This document shows positions 8,852 through 17,761 of a DNA stretch of 64,000 bases, in pieces; the first letter of the stretch is position 1; every line of letters starts with the position of its first letter. Under the pieces are notes generated by a model. The model was not told where the DNA came from. It was given only the letters and a program-made list of their open reading frames with translations, and searched no databases. Where the stretch lies: positions 114,221 to 178,220 of the forward strand of contig CAYXCZ010000002.1 in the NCBI GenBank assembly GCA_964463695.1, given 5' to 3'. A program made the translations under genes and the position numbers. The stretch comes from JALNZU01 sp964463695. Lineage in GTDB: Bacteria; Bacteroidota; Bacteroidia; Bacteroidales; F082.

Positions 8852-11625
8852 AGCGGTTATCTATATTTCTGTTGTTTTGGCTGCTGTTTATAAACGCAGT
8901 TTTAGCCGATGATCCCCCTAAAAAGGCGAGCTGTAATTTTAGTAAGGCATCTTATGCCGAGTTTGCATCCTTCATTTTCAATGAAACAGGAGTACGCATT
9001 TTTTACCAAAAGGAGGCTGTAAAAAACATTCAGGTTACTTTAAAAGAAGATAGTTTGAGTGTATTGGCATTGGTTGAAAAAACGATTAGTGGCACTAATT
9101 TAAGAGTTTCAGAATGGAATAAGCATCTTGTGGTACTTCCGGAAATAACATTGTACACCGGGTTGCCTCCTTTTCAACCCATTCTCTCCGAGTCACAAGA
9201 TGGCAGTGATGCTGTTGAAAAGAAGACAACAGCCGAAGAGAAGTACCTTACAGGCAGAGCTCCTGAAGTAGTTAAAACAATACGGATTGGAAATGCGGGC
9301 GCGATAAAAACCACAGGTAAAGCAAAAATCCTTGGACGTATTCTGGATAAGGACAGCGGAGAGCCGATCTATAATGCTACACTTTACTTTCCCGATCTTG
9401 AGACAGGTGTTGTTACGGATGAGAATGGTTTCGCTACGCTTTTATTACGTCCTGGGAAACATGCTGTTCGTATTGATTATCTTGGATATGAGCGTAAAAA
9501 CTACTTGTTTGATGTGTATAACGATGGCGACTTTACGATTGAATTGGGCAGAACGGTGATTCAAATGAAGGAGTTTGTTGTGTATGGTGACAAGCAGATG
9601 AGCATGAAATCCAAAGACCCCGGGCTGGATAAAATTGCCATGAAGACCATCAAAGAACTTCCCATGATGATGGGAGAGCGTGATGTGTTGAAAATTTCAA
9701 GTATGCTTCCTGGCATTGTAAACACAGGTGAAGGTACTTCCGGAATTAATGTAAGGGGAGGAGGATCAGATCAAAATGCGTTCTATATCAATAAGATACC
9801 TGTTTATAACACTTCCCACTTGTTTGGTTTCTTTCCGGCTTTTAATTCTGAAATTATTCGTGACTTTTCCGTTTATAAAGGGCATATACCTGCTCAGTTT
9901 GGAGGCAGGCTATCTTCTGTTTTTAATATTACAACACGTCAGGGAAACAGAAAACGTTTTTCGGTTCGTGGAGGTATAAGTCCGATAACCGGCAATATTG
10001 TTGTTGAAGGTCCAATTATCAAAGACACCTGTTCAGTTCTGCTTAGTGCCCGCACCTCCTATTCTGACTGGATGCTTGAGCGTATTGAAGACCCAACAAT
10101 AAGAGCCTCATCAGCCAATTTTAACGATTTTGCAGCTGCGGTAAATTTTGATGTGCAAAAAACCCAGATTGCTGCTTTTGGTTACAGAAGTTATGACCGT
10201 TTTCGGCTGGCGGATCTAAATGATTACAATTATACAAACTCAGGTGTATCACTTAGCATCAGTCGTACTGTAAATGCGATGCTGCGCGGCGAACTGTCGT
10301 TGATTGCTGCTGATTATAGCTTTAAAACAACAGATCGTCAACAAATATCATCGGCTTATGAACACTCATACCAAACATCGCATTATGAAGCCCGGCTCGA
10401 CTTTAAACATGTTATAAGTTCGAGTCACACCCTCGATTATGGCTTGGGTTCAACGCTTTATAAGTTGGATAGAGGTACAGTATCACCGCTGGGAATTTTA
10501 TCATTACGCATCCCGGTCGAACTTGGAGAAGAAAAAGGTCTCGAGTCATCTATTTATATATCAGATACATATGAACCTAATCCCCGTCTGAGCTTAACAT
10601 TGGGATTACGTTTTAGTGTTTTTAATCCACTTGGTCCTGATGATGTGCTCCTTTATGCTTCAGGGCTACCAAAAGATCTTAGGTTCATCGAAGATACGCT
10701 AAGTTTCTCCAATAATCAGCCTTTAAAGTGGTACACTGAGCCAGATATCAGGGCAGCAGTAAACTACAGTACCGACGAAAATGGCTCATTAAAGTTTGCG
10801 TTCAACCAAATGCATCAGCACCTGTTTTTGCTCAATAATACAGTTAGTATTTCTCCCAGCGCTCAATGGAAACTCGCCGATTACCATTTGAAACCCTCTC
10901 AAAGCAATCAGGTTTCGATGGGTGTTTTCCGCAATTTGAAACAATGGGGTTTGGAAACCTCTTTTGAGGTATATTATAAACAGGCAAAAAACTTTCCTGA
11001 GTTCAGGGATGGAGCTGATTTTTTAAAGTCGCCGCATGTTGAAACTGCCGTTCTGCAAGGAACACAGAAATCCTATGGATTTGAGTTTTTTCTCAAAAGA
11101 AACAACCGTAAAATTGATGGCTGGCTGTCTTATACCTATTCAAGATCGTTGATTCAAGTTGATGATGCAAATAAATTAAACACAATCAATAACGGATTGG
11201 TTTACCCTTCAAATCACGACATACCACATGTGGTAAATCTGGTTGTTAACTATCATATTAGAAGGCGATTAACACTTTCATCAGTTGTAACTTACCAAAG
11301 CGGACGGCCTGTTACTTTCCCAACCTCATTCTATTATGTGAATGGTGTTCCTATGCTCGATTATTCCAATCGCAATGCTTATCGCATCCCCGACTATTTT
11401 AGAACAGATTTATCACTTACACTGGAGGGAAGTTTAAAAAAAGAAAAATTCATTCACAGCTCATTGGTTATCAGTGTTTACAATCTGACCGGAAGGGAAA
11501 ACCCCTATTCAGTGTACTTTAAAAACGAGGAGGGAAAGATAAAAAGCTATCAGTATTCGGTGATAGGAGTTCCAATTTTGACCGCCACATGGATTTTTAA
11601 ACTTGGTAATTATGCAGCAGAATAG
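8848..11625 (+). CDS. TonB-dependent outer-membrane receptor with STN and carboxypeptidase-like domains
   Basis: This 925-residue receptor begins with a signal peptide ending near VLADD. An STN domain follows (about residues 30-95, FIFNETGVRIFYQKEAV), then a carboxypeptidase-D regulatory-like beta-sandwich (about 160-240), the plug (about 255-370, containing INVRGGGSDQNAFYINKIPVYN) and a C-terminal beta-barrel. STN domains in transducer-type receptors contact inner-membrane anti-sigma proteins, but no sigma/FecR pair is present here. It overlaps the upstream gene by 4 bases and the downstream DUF4249 gene by 14, placing all in one operon. The ligand is unknown; there is no SusD partner, so a glycan-uptake role is not supported. 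Confidence 0.93.
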   Translation: MKRLSIFLLFWLLFINAVLADDPPKKASCNFSKASYAEFASFIFNETGVRIFYQKEAVKNIQVTLKEDSLSVLALVEKTISGTNLRVSEWNKHLVVLPEITLYTGLPPFQPILSESQDGSDAVEKKTTAEEKYLTGRAPEVVKTIRIGNAGAIKTTGKAKILGRILDKDSGEPIYNATLYFPDLETGVVTDENGFATLLLRPGKHAVRIDYLGYERKNYLFDVYNDGDFTIELGRTVIQMKEFVVYGDKQMSMKSKDPGLDKIAMKTIKELPMMMGERDVLKISSMLPGIVNTGEGTSGINVRGGGSDQNAFYINKIPVYNTSHLFGFFPAFNSEIIRDFSVYKGHIPAQFGGRLSSVFNITTRQGNRKRFSVRGGISPITGNIVVEGPIIKDTCSVLLSARTSYSDWMLERIEDPTIRASSANFNDFAAAVNFDVQKTQIAAFGYRSYDRFRLADLNDYNYTNSGVSLSISRTVNAMLRGELSLIAADYSFKTTDRQQISSAYEHSYQTSHYEARLDFKHVISSSHTLDYGLGSTLYKLDRGTVSPLGILSLRIPVELGEEKGLESSIYISDTYEPNPRLSLTLGLRFSVFNPLGPDDVLLYASGLPKDLRFIEDTLSFSNNQPLKWYTEPDIRAAVNYSTDENGSLKFAFNQMHQHLFLLNNTVSISPSAQWKLADYHLKPSQSNQVSMGVFRNLKQWGLETSFEVYYKQAKNFPEFRDGADFLKSPHVETAVLQGTQKSYGFEFFLKRNNRKIDGWLSYTYSRSLIQVDDANKLNTINNGLVYPSNHDIPHVVNLVVNYHIRRRLTLSSVVTYQSGRPVTFPTSFYYVNGVPMLDYSNRNAYRIPDYFRTDLSLTLEGSLKKEKFIHSSLVISVYNLTGRENPYSVYFKNEEGKIKSYQYSVIGVPILTATWIFKLGNYAAE

Positions 11626-12769
11626 ACAATTTCTTTATGTGGTTTGGTTATTGGCTATGCTAACATCCTGCATTAAGCCATACACACCTGATATACGGTT
11701 GGATGATCAAATCAAGTATGTTGTCAATGGCCAGATAAATGACAGTGATGTGATTCAAACGATCAACATATCAAAAACATCCCCCGTTGACGACCCGGCT
11801 TATATACCAGTTGAAGGTTGTTCTGTGATTGTGCAAGCTGAAACAGGCGAAAGCTTTGATTTTTTTTACAATGGCAATGGTGATTATCAGGGGCATATAC
11901 CTTCTGCTTATCTGACACCGGGAAAGGCTTTCAAACTCGAAATTATCACTCCTGAAGGTGATAATATCTCTTCTGATTTTGATCGCATGTCGGAAGGGCC
12001 TTCACTCGGAGAGGTTTATTGGGAAGTTGACACTCTTTTTGGGAATCAAATAGGTGATCAAACAACAGGTATACAGTTTTATGTTGACCTTGAAGCAGAA
12101 CCACAGCATAGCAGGTATTATCGCTGGGAAAGTGTTGAAACATGGGAGTATCATGCCGACTATCCTTTGCAATGGTACTACGATGGTTCGGTTCACAGGG
12201 TTGAGCCACCCGATTATTCGCGTAAAATTTGCTGGAATACTCAAAATGTACCGTATGTTTTTTCTATTAATACCAATAACCTGAGCGATAATCGTTTTTT
12301 AAAATTTCCACTGCATTTTGTAAGTAGCCGAACATCTCGACTTGCCTATGGTTACAGTGTTAACATCAAACAATACACCTTGAGCGATGAAGCTTACCGT
12401 TATTGGGAACAGATGCGCCTTAACAACGAACAAGACGCTGGACTATTTGAAAAACAGCCCGTTCCGGTAAGGGGAAATTTGCATTACAGCTCAGGTGATA
12501 AAGAAGTTTTGGGATTCTTTGGAGTAAGTTCAATGAGAAGTAAAAGACTGTTCATCTTCGATAATGGAGGGGTAACGCTTGATTTCTCAACATTTTGTAA
12601 TCCTTCGGTACTCGAAAGACAAGGTTTAAAAGAGATTCGTCCTTATGAATATCCTGCCTATCTGATGGGTGATGAAGAAACTTATTACTTGGTGGTTTTG
12701 AACGAAGAGTGTGTCAATTGCCTTGCACTAGGTGGGGTAAATGTTAAACCTGACTTTTGGCCCCGTTAA
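11612..12769 (+). CDS. DUF4249-type outer-membrane lipoprotein
   Basis: This 385-residue protein resembles the DUF4249 family commonly paired with TonB receptors in Bacteroidota. I use the ATG at 11612 instead of the upstream TTG at 11603 because it directly precedes a good lipoprotein signal ending in AMLTSC (Cys20). The mature N-terminus continues with YVVNGQINDSD and ISKTSPVDDP and then a beta-rich body with many aromatic residues. It overlaps the receptor gene by 14 bases. By analogy with SusD-type partners it may sit on the receptor and capture ligand, but that role is inference; no enzymatic motif is seen. Confidence 0.85.
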   Translation: MQQNRQFLYVVWLLAMLTSCIKPYTPDIRLDDQIKYVVNGQINDSDVIQTINISKTSPVDDPAYIPVEGCSVIVQAETGESFDFFYNGNGDYQGHIPSAYLTPGKAFKLEIITPEGDNISSDFDRMSEGPSLGEVYWEVDTLFGNQIGDQTTGIQFYVDLEAEPQHSRYYRWESVETWEYHADYPLQWYYDGSVHRVEPPDYSRKICWNTQNVPYVFSINTNNLSDNRFLKFPLHFVSSRTSRLAYGYSVNIKQYTLSDEAYRYWEQMRLNNEQDAGLFEKQPVPVRGNLHYSSGDKEVLGFFGVSSMRSKRLFIFDNGGVTLDFSTFCNPSVLERQGLKEIRPYEYPAYLMGDEETYYLVVLNEECVNCLALGGVNVKPDFWPR

Positions 12770-12777
12770 TTATAATT

Positions 12778-14424
12778 ATGCAAAAAATCAAACCTATAAC
12801 CATATCCTTCCTGCTGACACTGATTGCGTTAGCACCTTTAAATGTTCTACCTGATGAGATAACTGAAAAAGTATACCTGTCATGCGACAGAAGTGTGTAT
12901 ATAGCTGGGGAGTCAATTGCTTTTTTTGCTCACCTGACATCAGTTAACAACCAACAGTTAAGCAAAGTACTTTATGTGGAGCTCCTTGATGCAACTGGTA
13001 AACAAATCGAAGGAATTAAAACACCTGTTGATAGTTCCTCCTCTTCCGGACAGTTAGTTGTTCCTGCTGATCTTCTGTCAGGATATTATTACCTCAGAGC
13101 TTACACTAAATGGATGCGGAATCAAGGTCCAGGATCTTATGCATGGAAACTCATTAAAGTGATTAACCCAACACGTAATGAGACCATGACAGGAACTGAC
13201 ACGTTACAACCTCAAAACTTTGCTGAACCGGAGGCCTTTATTATTCAGCTTCAGAAAAATGAAATCAAAACACGTGAAAACGTTGTTTTTGAAGTAGATA
13301 TGATCCGAAATGATCTTGATATTGTGTCATTTTCATTTTCTGTTGTGCCAGAGGAAGCAGTACAATCCTTGCTTTGGCAGTCTGTGTTTTCTAATTCAAT
13401 CTCCACAACTATTTACCACATGCCTGAAACTAAAGGCATAAGCCTCAGTGGGCAATTGGTTGATGAAGAAACAGGAGAGGGTGTGCCTTCGCAACATATC
13501 AATCTTACTGTTGTAGATCAAAATAAGGAATTTATGGCACGCCAAACCGATGAAAACGGAAGGTTTTTCTTTGCACTACCAGATGGCATCGGCGAGCGCG
13601 ACTTATTTATTTGTGCCCAACTTGCTACTGATAAAAAAACTGTTGTCCACATCGATAAGGATTTTTGCAGCATCGATGTGAAACTGCCAGCTTTACATTT
13701 TGAGCTTGATTCAGTGGCGCGTGCATCTGCACTTAAAATGGCCGTTAATCATCAAGTGGATGGCATTTTCCCTGTTTCAGGTAAAACCGAACTTTTACCC
13801 ATATCGCCTGACGAAAGAGCCTTCTATGGAAAACCAACACATGTTGTTGATATCGATAGATATGTGCAACTGCCTACATTGGAAGAATACTTCAATGAAT
13901 TGCCGGGTATGGCAAGGGTTAGGAAAAGAAATGGATCAAGGTATTTCAAAGTGCTTGGAACGAACGGAGCATTAGCAATTTATGATCCGCTTGTAATGAT
14001 CGATCTTGTTGCTATTGATGACCCCGAGAAGGTACTTTCAGTTGCTCCCCAACAGATTGAACGCATTGAAATAGTAAATGAACCTTACATAAAAGGTGAT
14101 TTAACATACGGTGGCATCATTAGCCTTATTTCGAGAAAAGGTGACTTTGGAGGGATCGATTTGCCTTCTTCAGGTATTTTTGTTGCCTATGAATTATTTG
14201 ATCCAGCAACTAAACAACAAAAAGTATTCAATTCTAATGCAGATAGTCCTGACCCTCGGAACACACTTGGATGGTGGCCAAATGTGACATTACATCCAGA
14301 AAAAAAGATTTCACTTTCCTTCAAAACTGGAGATACTTCAGGAAATTTCGCAATTGTAGCAACTGCGATTCTTTCAAATGGTGAGATAGTATATGCTGTC
14401 AAACGATTCAATATTAAGGATTAA
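12778..14424 (+). CDS. secreted MG2/plug-like protein of the TonB receptor operon
   Basis: The ATG at 12778 is preferred to the TTG at 12757 because it starts a clean signal peptide (SFLLTLIALAPLNVLP). The 548-residue protein then shows an alpha-2-macroglobulin MG2-like sandwich (KVYLSCDRSVYIAGESIAFF onward), a central carboxypeptidase-regulatory-like domain (LSGQLVDEETGEGVPSQ), and a C-terminal TonB-plug-like segment (LVMIDLVAIDDPEKVL, PQQIERIEIV, GGIISLISRKG) with no barrel after it. Such proteins are common beside Bacteroidota TonB receptors, but their function is not established. The gene starts 8 bases after the DUF4249 stop and is followed by a terminator. Confidence 0.82.
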   Translation: MQKIKPITISFLLTLIALAPLNVLPDEITEKVYLSCDRSVYIAGESIAFFAHLTSVNNQQLSKVLYVELLDATGKQIEGIKTPVDSSSSSGQLVVPADLLSGYYYLRAYTKWMRNQGPGSYAWKLIKVINPTRNETMTGTDTLQPQNFAEPEAFIIQLQKNEIKTRENVVFEVDMIRNDLDIVSFSFSVVPEEAVQSLLWQSVFSNSISTTIYHMPETKGISLSGQLVDEETGEGVPSQHINLTVVDQNKEFMARQTDENGRFFFALPDGIGERDLFICAQLATDKKTVVHIDKDFCSIDVKLPALHFELDSVARASALKMAVNHQVDGIFPVSGKTELLPISPDERAFYGKPTHVVDIDRYVQLPTLEEYFNELPGMARVRKRNGSRYFKVLGTNGALAIYDPLVMIDLVAIDDPEKVLSVAPQQIERIEIVNEPYIKGDLTYGGIISLISRKGDFGGIDLPSSGIFVAYELFDPATKQQKVFNSNADSPDPRNTLGWWPNVTLHPEKKISLSFKTGDTSGNFAIVATAILSNGEIVYAVKRFNIKD

Positions 14425-14457
14425 GCCTATTATTAGAAGAAATTTACTCTTTTTAAC

Positions 14458-14487
14458 CGGGTCGTTTTCACCCGATATCTTTTTTTC
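14458..14487 (+). terminator. rho-independent terminator of the receptor operon
   Basis: CGGGT and ACCCG pair around the loop CGTTTTC, followed by ATATC and a run of seven T. The stem is short but the T-tract is good. Confidence 0.6.
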
Positions 14488-14505
14488 AATTGGTTTCCTG
14501 ACTCT

Positions 14506-14532
14506 TTGTGTGGTTAAAAACTGTTACTTTTG
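14506..14532 (+). promoter_or_regulatory. putative promoter for the copper-associated genes
   Basis: TACTTTTG (14525-14532) matches TAnnTTTG, and a TTG at 14506-14508 lies 16 bases upstream, close to the usual -33 spacing. The next gene begins about 30 bases downstream. Confidence 0.5.
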
Positions 14533-14563
14533 ATAACTGAAAAAACACATAAAAAGAGTTTCG

Positions 14564-14929
14564 TTGCGAGCGCTTGTTTTTATAGCAATGTTAGCCTTGT
14601 TGCTGCAATCAGCCGGACAAATGGTAATACTGATTAATTTCAAGATCAATCAGGCTTATATTGCCAGTGTTTTATGTGAGAACAAGGATAAGCCTGAAAT
14701 GAAATGTAATGGAAAGTGCCAGCTGAATAAAAAATTAAAACAACAAGATACAAAAGAACAAAACCTGCCTCCGGAAATTAAATTGAAAGAACAACAATTG
14801 TTCTTTGAACAAACCAGTCGTGGAGGATTACTCAACCTGTTAGAATCCTTTTCTTGTTTCACCAGTTATAAAACCCCTTCCATTCTGCATGGTTTTGGGG
14901 CATTGGTTTTTCGGCCTCCTAACAATTAA
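14564..14929 (+). CDS. small Cys-motif envelope protein, probably metal related
   Basis: This 121-residue protein has an N-terminal hydrophobic stretch (residues 4-24). A conserved-looking segment follows, CENKDKPEMKCNGKCQLNKKL, with three cysteines in the pattern Cx9-CxxxC. I recall proteins with this segment as frequent neighbours of metal TonB receptors in Bacteroidota, but know of no characterised function. The listed start is TTG at 14564; the in-frame ATG at 14588 would leave a shorter signal. The gene precedes a receptor with copper-site motifs, so a copper-binding or sensing role is a reasonable inference. Confidence 0.65.
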   Translation: MRALVFIAMLALLLQSAGQMVILINFKINQAYIASVLCENKDKPEMKCNGKCQLNKKLKQQDTKEQNLPPEIKLKEQQLFFEQTSRGGLLNLLESFSCFTSYKTPSILHGFGALVFRPPNN

Positions 14930-15226
14930 ATGGTTCATTTTCTGATCATTGACACGTATTTGCTTCTCTGATTTCATAAGTTATGAGATCATTTCAATTT
15001 GTACCATAAAGGGTAAAATTGTTGTTTCATGCTATTTCATGAGGTCAGCACCTTATATTGCTATGGTAACTACGAAAGTTAGCGTTTAAAAATGCTAATA
15101 CACAGTCAATGTAAACTACCTGAATGTTAGTCTTTAATTTGAAAATGGTGTTGCCAATATCATGTTCAAATTCATGCAATTCAGGTAAGAAACTGTTTTT
15201 TAATTCATTAATCACTTTATTCAACT
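14930..15226. other. gene-free spacer before the copper receptor
   Basis: This AT-rich spacer of 297 bases has no ORF with coding character and no clear TAnnTTTG box. Its length leaves room for a separate receptor promoter or a regulatory leader, but nothing specific is recognisable. Confidence 0.4.
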
Positions 15227-17494
15227 ATGATACAAATCAAATACTATGTGTTTTCAATCGTGCTTTTGTTGTTTTCCTTTAATGCTTTTAGTCAACAAGA
15301 GGTAAAGCGTTTTCAGCTTGTTAACCAAATTGATAACCAACCCCTTAGCTTTACACATTTTAATTACGGAAAACAAAAAGGGCTTTCTGACGAGAAAGGT
15401 TTCGTTGAACTACGATTTGAAAAAGGGACAAAACTTGAAATCTCACATGTGAGCACCGGCTATCAGATTTTTGATGAAGAAACCCTTCTGAAAGCTTCTG
15501 AAACCAAAAAACTGACAGTTCCCGGAGGTTCAGGATATAATCTACAGCCTGTTACGGTTATTGCGCTAAGGCCTGCTGCGGTTGAGAAAGAAACCATGAA
15601 TGTTGGTTTACAGGAGCAATTGGCTCACGATGCCGGAGCTTACTTGCAAATGAACCCAGTGATTTCAGGTATAAGAAAAAGCGGTTCATCAAGTGTTGAT
15701 CCGGTTATGAGAGGTTTTAAATACGAGCAGCTGACAATAGTCACTGATGGTGCTTGTGGTGCAACTGCTGCCTGCCCAAACCGTATGGATCCTCCATCAA
15801 GTCAGGTTTCTCTGAATATGATGGAAAAAGTTGAGATACTAAAAGGTCCACATGCTTTGCGTTATGGCAATTCTTTTGGAGGAACGATTCATTTTTTAAG
15901 TCCTGCTTCGCAATACAGCGACAAAATCAAACCTTTGGCACGTGTTTCGGCAGGTTATGAAAGCAATGGCTCTGTTTTTCGTACGGAGGCAATGGCTGGA
16001 TTACGCGCTAAAAACATCCAATGGCAGCTTTTTGGAGCCCTATCACAAGGAAGCGATTACACCGATGGAAACGGTGATAAAGTTGCTGCAAATTTCTACC
16101 GCAATAGTCTCGGAACTACATTATCCGTTAAACTTGGACAGAAACAGGAAGTGAGACTTTCAGCACAGCATAATTATGCTAAAGATGTTGATTTCCCTTC
16201 GCTTCCAATGGATTTGCGCAGTGATGATGCCTGGCTTTTGAACGCGCGCCATTCGGTGACTTTTAAGGATAAACCATTGCAGAATATCACAACAATAGCC
16301 TATGCCACTTTTGTGGATCACTTTATGGATAACAGACTGAAAGAGCTGAATCCGAGAATGATGAATGCTGAAACTCCTGCAAAAACGAGCAATATAGGAG
16401 GGCGTTCGGAGGCACTTATTGTGTATGGAACAACCAAAATGTACATTGGTGCTGATGGCAGATCAGAAGAAGCTGAAGGGTCACGTGAACGTGAATTTTT
16501 AATGGGCCCATTGGCAGGAAAAACCTTTTATGATAATGCCTGGCAACACGGTCAAATCACCAAAATCAGTGTTTTTGCTGAATATCAAAAACGAATCAAT
16601 GACTGGGCTATTGTTGCATCACTCAGAGCTGAAGCCAATCAATCGAAGGTGAAAGATCCAACTGAGGACTTTCTCGAAGTTTACCCTGATCCAAAAACAC
16701 AACAGTTTAACCCTTCGGTCAGTGCCGGTATAACCCATTATTGGAACAGCTACATTTCAACAGCACTTTGGCTTGGCCGCACTCAGCGAAGCGGAAGTTT
16801 GTCAGAGAGGTATATTAACTTTTTCCCAGTTGGTCTGGATGCCTACGAAATGCTTGGAAATCCGGATTTGAAACCTGAGGTTAATAACCAAGCTGACCTG
16901 AATTTTCAGTATCAACATGAAAAAACGGCGCTAAGTGTGAATTTTTTTGCCGCATATCTTCAGAATTTTATTTCAGGCCGGATTGATACAACCCTCACTC
17001 CCCGCATTAGCAGCTCTCCTGGCGTTCGTCATTATGTCAATTTGGATCGTGCTTTAATGACAGGCTTTGAAGTCAACTTCAGTCAGAGTCTTCCTGCTCA
17101 TCTTCAGGCTGATGTAAATATTGCTTATGTTTTTGGAAAAGACCTTTCAGACGATAAACCGTTGCCCGAAATACCTCCATTGGATATGCGAATTGCTTTG
17201 TCGGGAACCTACTTTAAGCATAAGTTGAAACCTGAGTTGAGTTTGAGATACGTTCTTGAGCAAGATCGCATTAATGAGTCGTTTGGAGAAAATTCCACAC
17301 CCGAATTTGTATTGATCGATATTGCGATGGAATATAAAATCAATAAAGCTTTCAGAGTAAAAGCAGGAGTTAAAAACCTCCTCGATGAAGCCTACTACGA
17401 ACATCTATCAAGAGCAATAAATGGCAAACCTGATCAACCACTTTATGCTCCAGGCCGTAATATCTTCCTAACCTTGAACTATTCGATTTTCTAA
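15227..17494 (+). CDS. OprC/NosA-like TonB-dependent copper receptor
   Basis: This 755-residue receptor has a signal peptide (to about FSQQ), a short carboxypeptidase-like N-terminal domain (about residues 25-110), a plug (about 120-230, with KGPHALRYGNSFGG) and a C-terminal barrel ending in hydrophobic LNYSIF. Two motifs mark copper uptake. CPNRM (Cys183, Met187) in the plug matches the CxxxM part of the OprC copper site. DHFMDNR (His365, Met367) matches its HxM part, followed by a Met-rich NPRMMNAETPAKTS loop. In Pseudomonas OprC these residues bind copper. Here the assignment is by motif, with the metal not tested. A strong terminator follows the gene. Confidence 0.88.
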   Translation: MIQIKYYVFSIVLLLFSFNAFSQQEVKRFQLVNQIDNQPLSFTHFNYGKQKGLSDEKGFVELRFEKGTKLEISHVSTGYQIFDEETLLKASETKKLTVPGGSGYNLQPVTVIALRPAAVEKETMNVGLQEQLAHDAGAYLQMNPVISGIRKSGSSSVDPVMRGFKYEQLTIVTDGACGATAACPNRMDPPSSQVSLNMMEKVEILKGPHALRYGNSFGGTIHFLSPASQYSDKIKPLARVSAGYESNGSVFRTEAMAGLRAKNIQWQLFGALSQGSDYTDGNGDKVAANFYRNSLGTTLSVKLGQKQEVRLSAQHNYAKDVDFPSLPMDLRSDDAWLLNARHSVTFKDKPLQNITTIAYATFVDHFMDNRLKELNPRMMNAETPAKTSNIGGRSEALIVYGTTKMYIGADGRSEEAEGSREREFLMGPLAGKTFYDNAWQHGQITKISVFAEYQKRINDWAIVASLRAEANQSKVKDPTEDFLEVYPDPKTQQFNPSVSAGITHYWNSYISTALWLGRTQRSGSLSERYINFFPVGLDAYEMLGNPDLKPEVNNQADLNFQYQHEKTALSVNFFAAYLQNFISGRIDTTLTPRISSSPGVRHYVNLDRALMTGFEVNFSQSLPAHLQADVNIAYVFGKDLSDDKPLPEIPPLDMRIALSGTYFKHKLKPELSLRYVLEQDRINESFGENSTPEFVLIDIAMEYKINKAFRVKAGVKNLLDEAYYEHLSRAINGKPDQPLYAPGRNIFLTLNYSIF

Positions 17495-17527
17495 TTGAAA
17501 TCTCTTTAGAAGAGTTTCATTTCTTAG

Positions 17528-17562
17528 ATGGCTGCCGGAAAGCATTTCCGGCAGCCATTTTT
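17528..17562 (+). terminator. strong rho-independent terminator after the copper receptor
   Basis: A perfect 14-base stem, ATGGCTGCCGGAAA pairing with TTTCCGGCAGCCAT around the loop GCA, is followed by a run of T. Confidence 0.92.
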
Positions 17563-17637
17563 CCTTGTAGGCCTATGTTTTTAAGCTCTTTAACAATCCT
17601 TAGGAAGTGGAGTAATCTTCAGCAGCCATTTTTGTCG

Positions 17638-17645
17638 TATCTTTG
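17638..17645 (+). promoter_or_regulatory. putative -7 element for the acyl-ligase gene
   Basis: TATCTTTG matches TAnnTTTG and lies 116 bases before the start codon. No TTG is seen at the -33 position, so this is a partial match. Confidence 0.35.
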
Positions 17646-17761
17646 CAAGATGGTAGGCTTATCTAAAAAAATCTTTGACAAATTTAATCCAAATGTTTTT
17701 TGTAAAGATTTCATTTATATTGACTTACAATTCTTAATTACTTGAAGCATAACGCATATTT

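Noticed and set aside
11603..11611. Upstream TTG start for the DUF4249 gene
   Set aside because: The ATG at 11612 gives a normal lipoprotein signal; the added residues VI do not improve it.
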